Source: an uncultured bacterium
GTDB taxonomy: Bacteria > Planctomycetota > Phycisphaerae > Phycisphaerales > UBA1924
DNA: 36,165 nt
NCBI GenBank assembly: GCA_913062615.1
Contig: CAJXXI010000004.1
Coordinates: 1-36,165, forward strand
Reading direction: 5' to 3'
Part shown: positions 1 through 8,089 of the stretch, piece by piece
Numbering within the stretch: the stretch's first letter is position 1
Layout: each line of letters opens with the position of its first letter
Notes under the pieces: model-generated
What the model saw: the letters and a program-made list of their open reading frames with translations, nothing else
Told to the model about the DNA's origin: nothing
Database searches by the model: none
Translations under genes and position numbers: made by a program

Positions 1-539
1 CCAACGCAGGATGCAAGATCGGGATCATGCCAGGGTATATCCATACGCATATCTCTGAAGCACCGACCGGCAAGAGTGTTGGGATTGTGTCGCGTTCGGG
101 GACGCTGACTTATGAAGCCGTCTGGCAGACATCGCAGCTTGGGATCGCGCAGTCAACCTGTGTCGGCATCGGCGGCGACCCGGTCCGCGGGATCAATCAC
201 ATCGATTGCTTGCGGATGTTCGAGGCTGACCCGGACACCGATGGGATTTTGATGATCGGCGAGATCGGCGGCGAGGACGAAGAGGCAGCAGCCGAATACA
301 TCAAGAATCATGTGACGAAACCAGTCGCGGCGTTTATCGCTGGGCGGACAGCTCCGGCTGGAAAGCGGATGGGTCATGCGGGAGCGATTATTAGTAGCGG
401 TGCCGGCGGGAAGCCGACGGGGACTGCGGATACGAAAATTGAGGCACTGCGGGCTGCGGGCGCTGAGGTTGCGTTGAATCCGAGTGAGATGGGTGTTGCG
501 ATGGCCAAGGCGATGGGGATCGCGGCGGTGACGGCGTAA
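1..539 (+). CDS. sucD: Succinyl-CoA synthetase alpha subunit, C-terminal part (gene starts left of the window)
   Basis: Frame is open from base 3; translation [43 protein letters not shown]...[41 protein letters not shown] matches the SucD ligase family. Confidence 0.95.
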   Translation, partial: NAGCKIGIMPGYIHTHISEAPTGKSVGIVSRSGTLTYEAVWQTSQLGIAQSTCVGIGGDPVRGINHIDCLRMFEADPDTDGILMIGEIGGEDEEAAAEYIKNHVTKPVAAFIAGRTAPAGKRMGHAGAIISSGAGGKPTGTADTKIEALRAAGAEVALNPSEMGVAMAKAMGIAAVTA

Positions 540-561
540 GAAGAGTTAACATCCAATCAAA

Positions 562-595
562 GGGTGCCATGCAGGTGACGAAGTCTCCTGCATGT
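562..595. repeat. REP-like palindromic element, left copy
   Basis: GGGTGCCATGCAGGTG-acgaagt-CTCCTGCATGT; hairpin CATGCAGG/CCTGCATG. Inverted copy at 1141-1177. Confidence 0.85.
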
Positions 596-611
596 TTTTA
601 TAGATAAACAC

Positions 612-1130
612 ATGTCTCTCAATCGCATCAGCAATCCGAATCATGCTCGATTCTTGACAGCATCCACTTTTCGTCGAACGAAGTTGTTTGATTCAGTCAG
701 TATCCGTGACGACTTTGTTGATCAGCTTCAAAGTTCGCGAGAAAAGCATGCGGTCTTGCTCTACGCATGGGTCATCATGCCTGATCATGTGCATTTACTT
801 GTTCGAGAGCCCCATAGCGGCGATATTGAGCCGTTCCTTCGATCGCTTAAAACTGGATTTGCCAAACGGAAACTGATCGAATGGAGACAATCAGATCCTG
901 GACGGATCAACCAGCTCACAAGCCCGAAGGGGCAGGTTCGATTCTGGCAACGCGGCGGCGGGTATGATCGTAATATCAACTCTGATATGGAGTTCAATGA
1001 GAAAACCGACTATATTCATATGAATCCGGTGCGGGCGGGGCTTGTAGAACGCCCGATTGATTGGGTGTGGAGTTCGGCTCGTTTTTGGTCGGGGGATGGT
1101 GAAGCTCGGCTTATTTGTGATTATAGGTAA
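612..1130 (+). CDS. REP-associated tyrosine transposase (RAYT; IS200-like Y1_Tnp, HUH family)
   Basis: VIMPDHVHLLVRE (HUH motif) and TDYIHMNPVRAGLVERPIDWVWSSARF typical of RAYT/Y1 transposases; flanked by inverted REP-like palindromes. Confidence 0.9.
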   Translation: MSLNRISNPNHARFLTASTFRRTKLFDSVSIRDDFVDQLQSSREKHAVLLYAWVIMPDHVHLLVREPHSGDIEPFLRSLKTGFAKRKLIEWRQSDPGRINQLTSPKGQVRFWQRGGGYDRNINSDMEFNEKTDYIHMNPVRAGLVERPIDWVWSSARFWSGDGEARLICDYR

Positions 1131-1140
1131 GGGATCAAAG

Positions 1141-1177
1141 ACATGCAGGAGCCGGGGACGGCACCTGCATGGCACCC
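1141..1177. repeat. REP-like palindromic element, right copy (inverted relative to 562-595)
   Basis: ACATGCAGGAG-ccggggacgg-CACCTGCATGGCACCC; both arms are exact reverse complements of the left copy while the loop differs. Confidence 0.85.
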
Positions 1178-1183
1178 GCCCAA

Positions 1184-2506
1184 TCAATCTTTGATGATCT
1201 CGCCTCTGGCCATCACGAACTCAATATTGAGCATGACTGAGATGTCTTCGAGGGGATTCTCGGGGACGGCGATGATGTCGGCGGCTTTGCCGGCTTCTAT
1301 TGTGCCGGTGATGTTGGAGATGCCGCAGAGGTCGGCGGCGTTGATGGTGGCGGAGATGAGGCAGTCGACCGGGGTCATGCCGGCTTGGTTCATGTAGATG
1401 AACTCTTGGGCGTTTGTGCCGTGGGCTCCGACACCGACATCGGTGCCGAAGGCGATGTTCACGCCGGCAGCATATGCACGCCCAAACGACGCTTGGATCA
1501 ACGGACCGACAGCAGCAGCTTTGGATTGGATTGCGGGTGGGAAGTACCCATCGATTTTGGCTTTGTCTTCAACGAACTTGCCAGCATGGATGGTGGGGAC
1601 GAGGTAGGCGCCGTGTTCGATGAAGAGGGCGATGGATTCGTCGTCGAGGTATGTGCCGTGTTCGATCGAAGAGACTCCGGCGCGGAGGGCAGCGTTGATG
1701 CCGTCGGTGCCGTGGGCGTGGGCAGCGACTTTGCGACCCATCATGGTGGCGGCTTGGACGATTGATTCGAGTTCATCAACGAAGAACTGTTGGTCGACGC
1801 CGGCAGCGGTTGGGGAGAGGACGCCACCGGTCGCGGTGATTTTGATGAGATCAACGCCTTCGCGGATTCTTGCGCGGACGGCTTTGCGCGCTGCGGCTGG
1901 GCCGTCGGCGGTGTCGAGGTGGTCGGCGAGGTCTGGTCGGAGGGCGGGGGAGAGTGAGTTGGTCGGGTCGCCGTGCCCGCCGGTGACGGAGACGGGAGGT
2001 CCGGAAACGAGCATGCGTGGGCCGGGTATGATGCCTTGGTTGATGCGATCGCGGAGTGCGAGGGCGACTGAGCCTGGCGACCCGACATTGCGGACGGTGG
2101 TGAACCCGGCCATGATGGTTTTTTTGGCGTTTGCTACGCCGTCGATTGCGGCGTGTGCTTCACCTTCTTGCATTCGTGCTCGCATGCGTTCGAGCGCGGG
2201 TTTGATTTCGCCGGTGAGGTGTGTGTGGCAGTCGATGAGTCCGGGGAGGACGAAGGATCCTGAGAGGTCGATGATTTGGGTGTTTGGTTGGTCGGGGAGC
2301 CAGGATTCGACGGTGATGTAGCCTTCGCGGATTTCGGAGATGATTCCATTGGTTATGAGGACGGAGACTTGGTGTTGTGGCTTTTCGCCGGGGACGGCGA
2401 TGAGGGTGCCACAGTGGATAATGGTGTTGTCTGATCCGGTGTTGGCGGCAGAGACAGGTGTGGTAGTGATGATTGCGGCGGCGATGAATGCTTGGATTGG
2501 GCGCAT
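1184..2506 (-). CDS. Amidohydrolase family protein (imidazolonepropionase-like), predicted exported
   Basis: Signal-peptide-like MRPIQAFIAAAIITTTPVSA; GLIDCHTHLTGE metal-binding motif, AAHAHGTDGINAALRAGVSSIEHG, FGTDVGVGAHG, and C-terminal GTIEAGKAADIIAV. Start placed at the internal ATG at 2506. Confidence 0.9.
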   Translation of the reverse strand: MRPIQAFIAAAIITTTPVSAANTGSDNTIIHCGTLIAVPGEKPQHQVSVLITNGIISEIREGYITVESWLPDQPNTQIIDLSGSFVLPGLIDCHTHLTGEIKPALERMRARMQEGEAHAAIDGVANAKKTIMAGFTTVRNVGSPGSVALALRDRINQGIIPGPRMLVSGPPVSVTGGHGDPTNSLSPALRPDLADHLDTADGPAAARKAVRARIREGVDLIKITATGGVLSPTAAGVDQQFFVDELESIVQAATMMGRKVAAHAHGTDGINAALRAGVSSIEHGTYLDDESIALFIEHGAYLVPTIHAGKFVEDKAKIDGYFPPAIQSKAAAVGPLIQASFGRAYAAGVNIAFGTDVGVGAHGTNAQEFIYMNQAGMTPVDCLISATINAADLCGISNITGTIEAGKAADIIAVPENPLEDISVMLNIEFVMARGEIIKD

Positions 2507-2815
2507 GTGGTGTTTCCTTATATTGTTTGAAGAGGTTACCACAGAATTGGGGTGGGCGTATCGGGCGCACAAGTTGCGCGTGGTCGAGTTGGGTGGTAGT
2601 GAAACTGGAGGGTGAAGGGTGTTTTTAGGCTTCTAGCGGCTATCGGGGAAGGGCATGATAATCGATACGTAGAAGGCGGGTCTATTTTTGCCTTAATGCC
2701 AAATGGTCTGGGTATTTCCCTCTATTGGGGTGTGGGTATTGTCGAGATATACCCCATCAAAGAAGGGGTGCTCCTTCTGTTCATTTCGAGTTGCTCGGTC
2801 TCGTTTTATCTTCTT

Positions 2816-5137
2816 ATGGCTACCAATCACGATTCATCACATGATTCTGCTCACGCCGCTGTAGTCGGCGGGTGGTCTCGTCTTATCGACGGGTACTTCG
2901 CGGTGGTGCTGGTGTGTGTGATATCGTTGGCGACCTGGATCTCGGCGTATACACATATCTTCCATACATCTCAGCGTGCCAAAGCGATCGAGCATCAAAG
3001 GCAAGTAGTTGAGATTCGGGACGATATTTTAGAGCGGTTTGAGTGTTATCATATTGGTCTCGAGTTCGGATTGAGCTTTATCAACTCGAGCGACTTTGTT
3101 TCTCGCAGCGAGTGGGCGCAGTTCTACAACGATCAGAGGCTTGAGGAACATTTTCCTGGGATATTGGGATTCGGGTTTGTCGAGGTTGTTGAAGCTGATC
3201 GGGTTGATGAGTTTGTCGAAGCGGTCCGGAGCGACGGCACACCAGCGTATCGTGTGCATGCGTTTCCTGGATTTGATGAGCCCGATGAGGATGCGACCAA
3301 GTATCTGATTAAATACAATGTGCCGGCGTCGAGGAATCAGAGCGCGTGGGGTCTTGATGTCGCGGCCAGGCCAGCAAACAAGATTGTGTACGATCAGTCG
3401 CGTGATTTGGGTGGGATAAGCGTGTCTGATCCGATTCAGCTCTTCCAAAATGGCGAAAGCGAATGGGGGTTGGTATTTGCGATGCCCTTGTATCAAAAGG
3501 GTGTGGTAGTGTCGACACTTGAGCAGCGGCGTGAAGCGATCGTCGGTTGGGTGGTGGCGGCGATCAGTCTCGATCGTTTCTTCGCATCCGAGTGGCCTGA
3601 GGGCTGGGATAGGTTTGATATCCAGGTCGAGAGCCGGGCTGGCGGAGTGATCTATCAATCTTCTGATTACATTCCGGGTGGACCAAATGCAGAGCGCGAG
3701 GAAATGACGCGTATTTCATTGCCGGTCGATAATCTGCCGTTGGTGTTGGGTGTGGCGCCAAAGCAGCCTGCAAAGGTCTGGGCAGCATCTCGGCTCGGTG
3801 GCATAGTTCTATTTAGCGGGCTCTTGATCACGGTGTTGTTGACGATGATTACGTGGTCGTTGACACGAACACGGGCCAATGCTATTGGTATTGCTCGTTC
3901 GATGACGAGTTCGATTCGAGAGAGTGAATACCGTTTGCGGGTGTTGGCGCTCCAGGCGGACGCGGCGAACAAGGCAAAGACTGAGTTTCTGGCGAATATG
4001 AGCCATGAGATTCGTACGCCGATGACGGCAATACTTGGGTACAGCGAGTTGCTCGAAGAGAAAATGACTGAAACTACGAGCACATCAACTTTCGAGGCGA
4101 TCGACGCGATTGGGCGTTCGGGCAAGCACCTGATGAAGATTATTAACGATGTGTTGGATCTTTCCAAGATTGAGTCTGGCAAGTTCAGTGTTGATATTGA
4201 GCCATGTTCAATCCTTGAAGCTGTTCATGATGTATTAGCAGCGATGCAGATAGGCGCTCGGAAGAATGGTCTTGACTTGAGTGTGGAGTTTAAAAACGAG
4301 ATTCCCACACAGGTTTATACTGACGGGTATCGGATCAGGCAGATTTTGTTGAATCTTATTGGTAATGCGATCAAGTTTACGCCGACTGGAACGGTGAAAG
4401 TGGTTCTTGATTTGGATGATCAATACATACGTGTTTCTGTAGAGGATTCTGGTGTTGGTATTCCTGAGTCAGAACTTGAAGGGCTCTTTGATCCTTTCGA
4501 GCAGCTTGATAGCTCGTTGACACGCAATCATCAGGGGACCGGGCTTGGGCTCACTATCTCTAGGCATCTCGCTCAGATGCTCGGGGGGGGAATCGAAGTT
4601 GAATCATATGTGGGAGTTGGTTCTACATTTACGCTTACCATCCCCGCGAACTGTCTGCCCGATTCATTGTTTGCAACCGAGTTGCCCAATAAGGGGGGGG
4701 CTGATTCAGATGATAGTGCGCGTAAGCCTCGTCTTGAATCGGCCAAGCTCTTTGGGCATGTGTTGTTGGCCGAGGATGGGGTAGATAATCAGAAGTTGAT
4801 CTCGCGGGTGTTGCGCAAGGCGGGGTTGGATGTTGAGATTGTTGAGAATGGTCAGCAGGCGATTGATTTTCTGAGTCAGCCTCACACGATTGATTTGGTT
4901 CTGATGGATATGCAGATGCCGATTGTTGACGGGTATGCAGCGGCCCGCGAGCTGCGTGAGCGTGGGTGTGATCTTCCGATTGTCGCGCTCACTGCGCATG
5001 CGATGGCGGGGTCGCGGGATGATTGCATGAATGCGGGGTGCGACGATTACGCGACCAAGCCGATCGAACGAGACAAGCTCTTTGAGATTCTCCGTCGTTT
5101 GCTCGATCAGGAAATCGCCCGTAAGCCCGCGGCTTAG
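2816..5137 (+). CDS. Hybrid sensor histidine kinase: TM, CHASE-like sensor, HisKA, HATPase, receiver
   Basis: TM segment FAVVLVCVISLATWISAY; CHASE-like region GILGFGFVEVV...GLDVAARPANKIVYDQSRDLGGISVSDPIQL; FLANMSHEIRTPMTAILGYSELL (HisKA); NLIGNAIKFTPTG; REC region VLLAEDGVDNQKLI...DLVLMDMQMPIVDG. ORF open from 2612; start chosen at MATNHD. Confidence 0.9.
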   Translation: MATNHDSSHDSAHAAVVGGWSRLIDGYFAVVLVCVISLATWISAYTHIFHTSQRAKAIEHQRQVVEIRDDILERFECYHIGLEFGLSFINSSDFVSRSEWAQFYNDQRLEEHFPGILGFGFVEVVEADRVDEFVEAVRSDGTPAYRVHAFPGFDEPDEDATKYLIKYNVPASRNQSAWGLDVAARPANKIVYDQSRDLGGISVSDPIQLFQNGESEWGLVFAMPLYQKGVVVSTLEQRREAIVGWVVAAISLDRFFASEWPEGWDRFDIQVESRAGGVIYQSSDYIPGGPNAEREEMTRISLPVDNLPLVLGVAPKQPAKVWAASRLGGIVLFSGLLITVLLTMITWSLTRTRANAIGIARSMTSSIRESEYRLRVLALQADAANKAKTEFLANMSHEIRTPMTAILGYSELLEEKMTETTSTSTFEAIDAIGRSGKHLMKIINDVLDLSKIESGKFSVDIEPCSILEAVHDVLAAMQIGARKNGLDLSVEFKNEIPTQVYTDGYRIRQILLNLIGNAIKFTPTGTVKVVLDLDDQYIRVSVEDSGVGIPESELEGLFDPFEQLDSSLTRNHQGTGLGLTISRHLAQMLGGGIEVESYVGVGSTFTLTIPANCLPDSLFATELPNKGGADSDDSARKPRLESAKLFGHVLLAEDGVDNQKLISRVLRKAGLDVEIVENGQQAIDFLSQPHTIDLVLMDMQMPIVDGYAAARELRERGCDLPIVALTAHAMAGSRDDCMNAGCDDYATKPIERDKLFEILRRLLDQEIARKPAA

Positions 5138-5194
5138 AGTGTTGTGTGGGTTGGTGGCGGTGTCTGAGCCATGAGAATCTTGTGATTAAAAAGT

Positions 5195-5210
5195 ATTTGT
5201 GAGAACAAAT
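5195..5210. promoter_or_regulatory. Putative MarR operator site 1
   Basis: Perfect palindrome ATTTGT-GAGA-ACAAAT just upstream of the marR-type gene; same TTGT-N4-ACAAAT core recurs at 6373 and 6432. Confidence 0.65.
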
Positions 5211-5239
5211 GTGCGTGCGCGATGCGCATAGCATGTGCT

Positions 5240-5740
5240 ATGGCACGGACACTCAAAGAACAGATCGGTAAGCGAGACGGGTTCGCGTCGGCTCAAGAAG
5301 AGGCGATGCTGAATGTGTATCGAACCGCGTCGTATTTGAGCGGCCCGGAGCACGCGTTGTTCAAATCATTCGATCTTTCACCCGCATCATACAACCTGCT
5401 TCGGATTCTTCGCGGGCACGATCGGCGCGGAGAGCGTGATGGTGTGCGGGCTTCAGAAATCGGGGGCGAGATGGTGGTGCGGATGCCCGATGTGACCAGG
5501 CTTGTCGATCGGCTTGAGGCGAAGAAGTTGGTGTCTCGGCGGGTTGGTGCAGACGACAAGCGGGTGAAGTTTGTGAAGATTTCCAAGCGTGGGCTCGGAT
5601 TGCTCGAGCAGATTGGTCCCAAGATTGATCGGCTCATTGATGATCAGCTCGGGCATCTGTCGGCGAAAGATGTCAATGAGCTGTCGCGGCTGTTAGAGCT
5701 GGTTCGCAATGAAGATGGCGAGAAGAAAGGTCTAAAATGA
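5240..5740 (+). CDS. MarR family winged-helix transcriptional regulator
   Basis: LSPASYNLLRILRG...ASEIGGEMVVRMPDVTRLVDRLEAKKLVSRRVGADDKRVKFVKISKRGLGLLEQ, a typical MarR wHTH. ORF open from 5222. Confidence 0.92.
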   Translation: MARTLKEQIGKRDGFASAQEEAMLNVYRTASYLSGPEHALFKSFDLSPASYNLLRILRGHDRRGERDGVRASEIGGEMVVRMPDVTRLVDRLEAKKLVSRRVGADDKRVKFVKISKRGLGLLEQIGPKIDRLIDDQLGHLSAKDVNELSRLLELVRNEDGEKKGLK

Positions 5741-6372
5741 CGCGAGTAGTTGTTGTGTATCACTCTGGGCAAGGGCACACCAAGGCGATCGCGCAATCGG
5801 TGGGCAAGGGTGCAGCGATGGTTGAGGGTGTTGGGGTTGATGTGCTCAATGTTGATGATATTCCCAAGCTTGAGGGTGATGGAACCGGGCAGCCCGAGTG
5901 GGAAACGCTCAACAGTGCCGACGCGATCGTGTTCGGATCCCCGACCTATATGGGCAGCGTGTCGGCGGCGTTCAAGGGGTTTATGGATATGACGGGTTCG
6001 CTTTGGTATGTGCGCAAATGGATGGATAAGTTGGGTGCCGGGTTTACGGTTGGCGGCGGATTGGCGGGCGATAAGCAGGGGACGCTTCAGTCGCTGCACA
6101 CCTTTGCATCCCAGCACGGGATGGTGTGGGTGTCGATGGGGATCGGGGTTGGTGAGGAAGGGATTGATCGGCTTTCGAGTTCGATCGGGCTGATGGCCCA
6201 GGCGGATGATGGGCCAGCCGACGAGACGCCTCCGCGTGAGGATCATGTGACTGCTGAGCGGTTTGGTGAGCGGATAGCGAAGTCGGCGGTGCGGTGGGGG
6301 TCAGTTTTTTGGCGTCAAATGCCTAGTTCTGGCCGAATAACCGCGATAATCACCCTGCGGGGTGATTTTTAG
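5737..6372 (+). CDS. Flavodoxin family / NAD(P)H:quinone oxidoreductase (WrbA-like)
   Basis: VVVVYHSGQGHTKAIAQSVGKGA (FMN loop), DAIVFGSPTYMGSVSAAFKGFMDMTG, AGFTVGGGLAGDKQGTLQSLHTFASQHGMVWV. ATGA overlap with the marR stop codon. Confidence 0.9.
   Translation: MTRVVVVYHSGQGHTKAIAQSVGKGAAMVEGVGVDVLNVDDIPKLEGDGTGQPEWETLNSADAIVFGSPTYMGSVSAAFKGFMDMTGSLWYVRKWMDKLGAGFTVGGGLAGDKQGTLQSLHTFASQHGMVWVSMGIGVGEEGIDRLSSSIGLMAQADDGPADETPPREDHVTAERFGERIAKSAVRWGSVFWRQMPSSGRITAIITLRGDF
6348..6370 (+). terminator. Rho-independent terminator overlapping the 3' end of the WrbA-like ORF
   Basis: AATCACCC-TGCG-GGGTGATT followed by TTT; the ORF stop TAG is at 6370-6372. Confidence 0.75.
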
Positions 6373-6386
6373 TTGTGATCACAAAT
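6373..6386. promoter_or_regulatory. Putative MarR operator site 2
   Basis: TTGTGATCACAAAT containing the perfect palindrome TTGTGATCACAA. Confidence 0.6.
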
Positions 6387-6431
6387 AAAATTGAGAAGCG
6401 GTGGAATAATTGTGTCGATGGGGCTATTTAA

Positions 6432-6445
6432 TTGTTGTAACAAAT
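6432..6445. promoter_or_regulatory. Putative MarR operator site 3
   Basis: TTGTTGTAACAAAT, upstream of the pirin gene; same TTGT-N4-ACAAAT pattern. Confidence 0.6.
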
Positions 6446-6477
6446 AATAATCGATTCTCCAGCAAAAGGGGCAGGGC

Positions 6478-7173
6478 ATGATCACGGTACGGAAAAGCTC
6501 AGATCGCGGACACTTAGATCACGGGTGGCTCGATGCTAATCACACATTCAGCTTTGGGCAGTTTGTTGATCCCGAGTGGATGGGGTTCCGGTCGCTTCGG
6601 GTGATCAACGAGGACCGCATCGCAGCCAAGAAAGGCTTTGGCGAGCATGGGCATCGGGATATGGAGATCATCACTTATCCGATCTCGGGCGCGTTGCGTC
6701 ATCGTGATTCGCTCGGCAACGAAGAAGATATTGAGCATGGGATGATCCAGCGGATGAGCGCCGGGTCGGGGATTCGGCACAGCGAGTTCAATCCGGGCGA
6801 CGAGAAGACACACATGCTTCAGATCTGGATTGAGCCGAGAGAAACAGGGATTGAACCAACGCATGAATCCCGTCGGTTCCCGATTGTCAACAAGCCGGGG
6901 CGGTTGCATTTGCTGGCGTCGGGCGATGGAGAAAATGGATCGATGGTGATCCAGCAGGACGCGTCGCTGTCGGCTGGGGTGTTTGGGGTGGGTGATGTCG
7001 AACAGGTATCACTTGAGTCCGGTCGCCATGCATGGGTGCAGGTTGTTCATGGCAGCGTGCGTGTGCTCGGGGAGTTGCTCTCGACGGGCGACGGGGCCGC
7101 GATTAGTGAAGAAGGATTGGTCGAGTTTGAGTTTGAATCACCGAGCGAGATTCTTGTCTTTGATCTCGCATAA
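6478..7173 (+). CDS. Pirin family protein
   Basis: LDANHTFSFGQFVDPEWMGFRSLRVINEDRI...FGEHGHRDMEIITYPISGALRHRDSLGN...IQRMSAGSGIRHSEFNP, classic pirin cupin motifs. Confidence 0.95.
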   Translation: MITVRKSSDRGHLDHGWLDANHTFSFGQFVDPEWMGFRSLRVINEDRIAAKKGFGEHGHRDMEIITYPISGALRHRDSLGNEEDIEHGMIQRMSAGSGIRHSEFNPGDEKTHMLQIWIEPRETGIEPTHESRRFPIVNKPGRLHLLASGDGENGSMVIQQDASLSAGVFGVGDVEQVSLESGRHAWVQVVHGSVRVLGELLSTGDGAAISEEGLVEFEFESPSEILVFDLA

Positions 7174-7227
7174 CGAAATACACAGAAGTTTAATCACAGG
7201 TTACTCCACACAGAAAGAAGGATTACG

Positions 7228-7596
7228 ATGACACAGACAACAACAACAGTGAGCCAGCGCGTTGAGCAGCTTCAGGGTTTTATCAACGAGGGCAAGATAC
7301 TCGAAGCGATGGACGAGTTTTACGGCTCGGATATCTCGATGCGAGAGAACAACGAGCCTGCGACGGTTGGGCTGGCGGCGAACATCGTCCGCGAGAAGGA
7401 GTTTCTCTCGGTGGTGAAGCAATGGAACTGGACCAAGTGGCACGCGGTCGCGGTCAACGAGGACACGGGCGTTGCGTTCTTGGAGTACTCGTTCGAGTTT
7501 GTCAATACCGATGATCAGACGATCACCTATGAGCAGGCAACGGTTCAGCGGTGGGTCGATGGGAAGATTGTTTCCGAGCGTTTCTACCACGGCTAA
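7228..7596 (+). CDS. SnoaL-like / NTF2-fold small protein
   Basis: 122 aa; VEQLQGFINEGKILEAMDEFYGSDISMRENNEPATVGLAANIVREKEFL resembles SnoaL-like proteins; short gap after pirin. Confidence 0.75.
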   Translation: MTQTTTTVSQRVEQLQGFINEGKILEAMDEFYGSDISMRENNEPATVGLAANIVREKEFLSVVKQWNWTKWHAVAVNEDTGVAFLEYSFEFVNTDDQTITYEQATVQRWVDGKIVSERFYHG

Positions 7597-7623
7597 GGTG
7601 GTCGCTCTGATTCGTGTGTGCAT

Positions 7624-7650
7624 GCACCCGGGCTTTGGTCCGGGTGCTTT
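7624..7650 (+). terminator. Rho-independent terminator of the pirin-SnoaL unit
   Basis: GCACCCGG-gctttggt-CCGGGTGC-TTT. Confidence 0.75.
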
Positions 7651-7653
7651 GCA

Positions 7654-7925
7654 TTACAGGCGATCTTCTGGGTTGGAGCCCGGGCCGTGGAGGCCGTGTT
7701 GGGGCTTGGCTTTGAGGGTGGACGCGCGGGTGAGGGCGGATTTGCCGAACTTTGCGATGATGGCGTCGGTTGCTTGGTCGACCGCCTTGTTCGCGTTGCT
7801 CGATTGGTCATCGAAGAGACCTGCTTCAGCGGGGGATTCGGTGAGTTGAGTTAAACCGACGCCGATGAGGCGGACGGGGCGGAAGGTCTTGGCCCAGTGA
7901 TCGAAGAGGGATTTGGCAGCGTTGC
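7654..7925 (-). pseudogene. Truncated duplicate of the dinB 3' end (about the last 90 codons)
   Basis: Ungapped alignment of 7665-7920 to 10753-11008, about 16 mismatches in about 256 bases by eye; reading frame and stop kept (...KAVDQATDAIIAKFGKSALTRASTLKAKPQHGLHGPGSNPEDRL*). The 5' three quarters of the gene is absent. Right limit approximate. Confidence 0.88.
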
Positions 7926-8089
7926 GGATCGTGTTTTTGGTTTTCGATGGTGAGTGAACAGGTATCGATGGCGGCGGTGCGGTGGGGGAGATCAGCCTAT
8001 CGCCCTCAATCAGGGTGATGGCGATTAAAAATCATATTTATATGAGATTATGGCTTGTCCCCCCTCCACCGTTGCAGTAGCCTGATGAA

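Noticed and set aside
2612-2815. N-terminal 68-codon extension of the CHASE histidine kinase ORF
   Set aside because: Lacks a clear RBS and the membrane topology fits a start at MATNHD (2816); the extension is probably promoter/leader, although it does contain a hydrophobic stretch.
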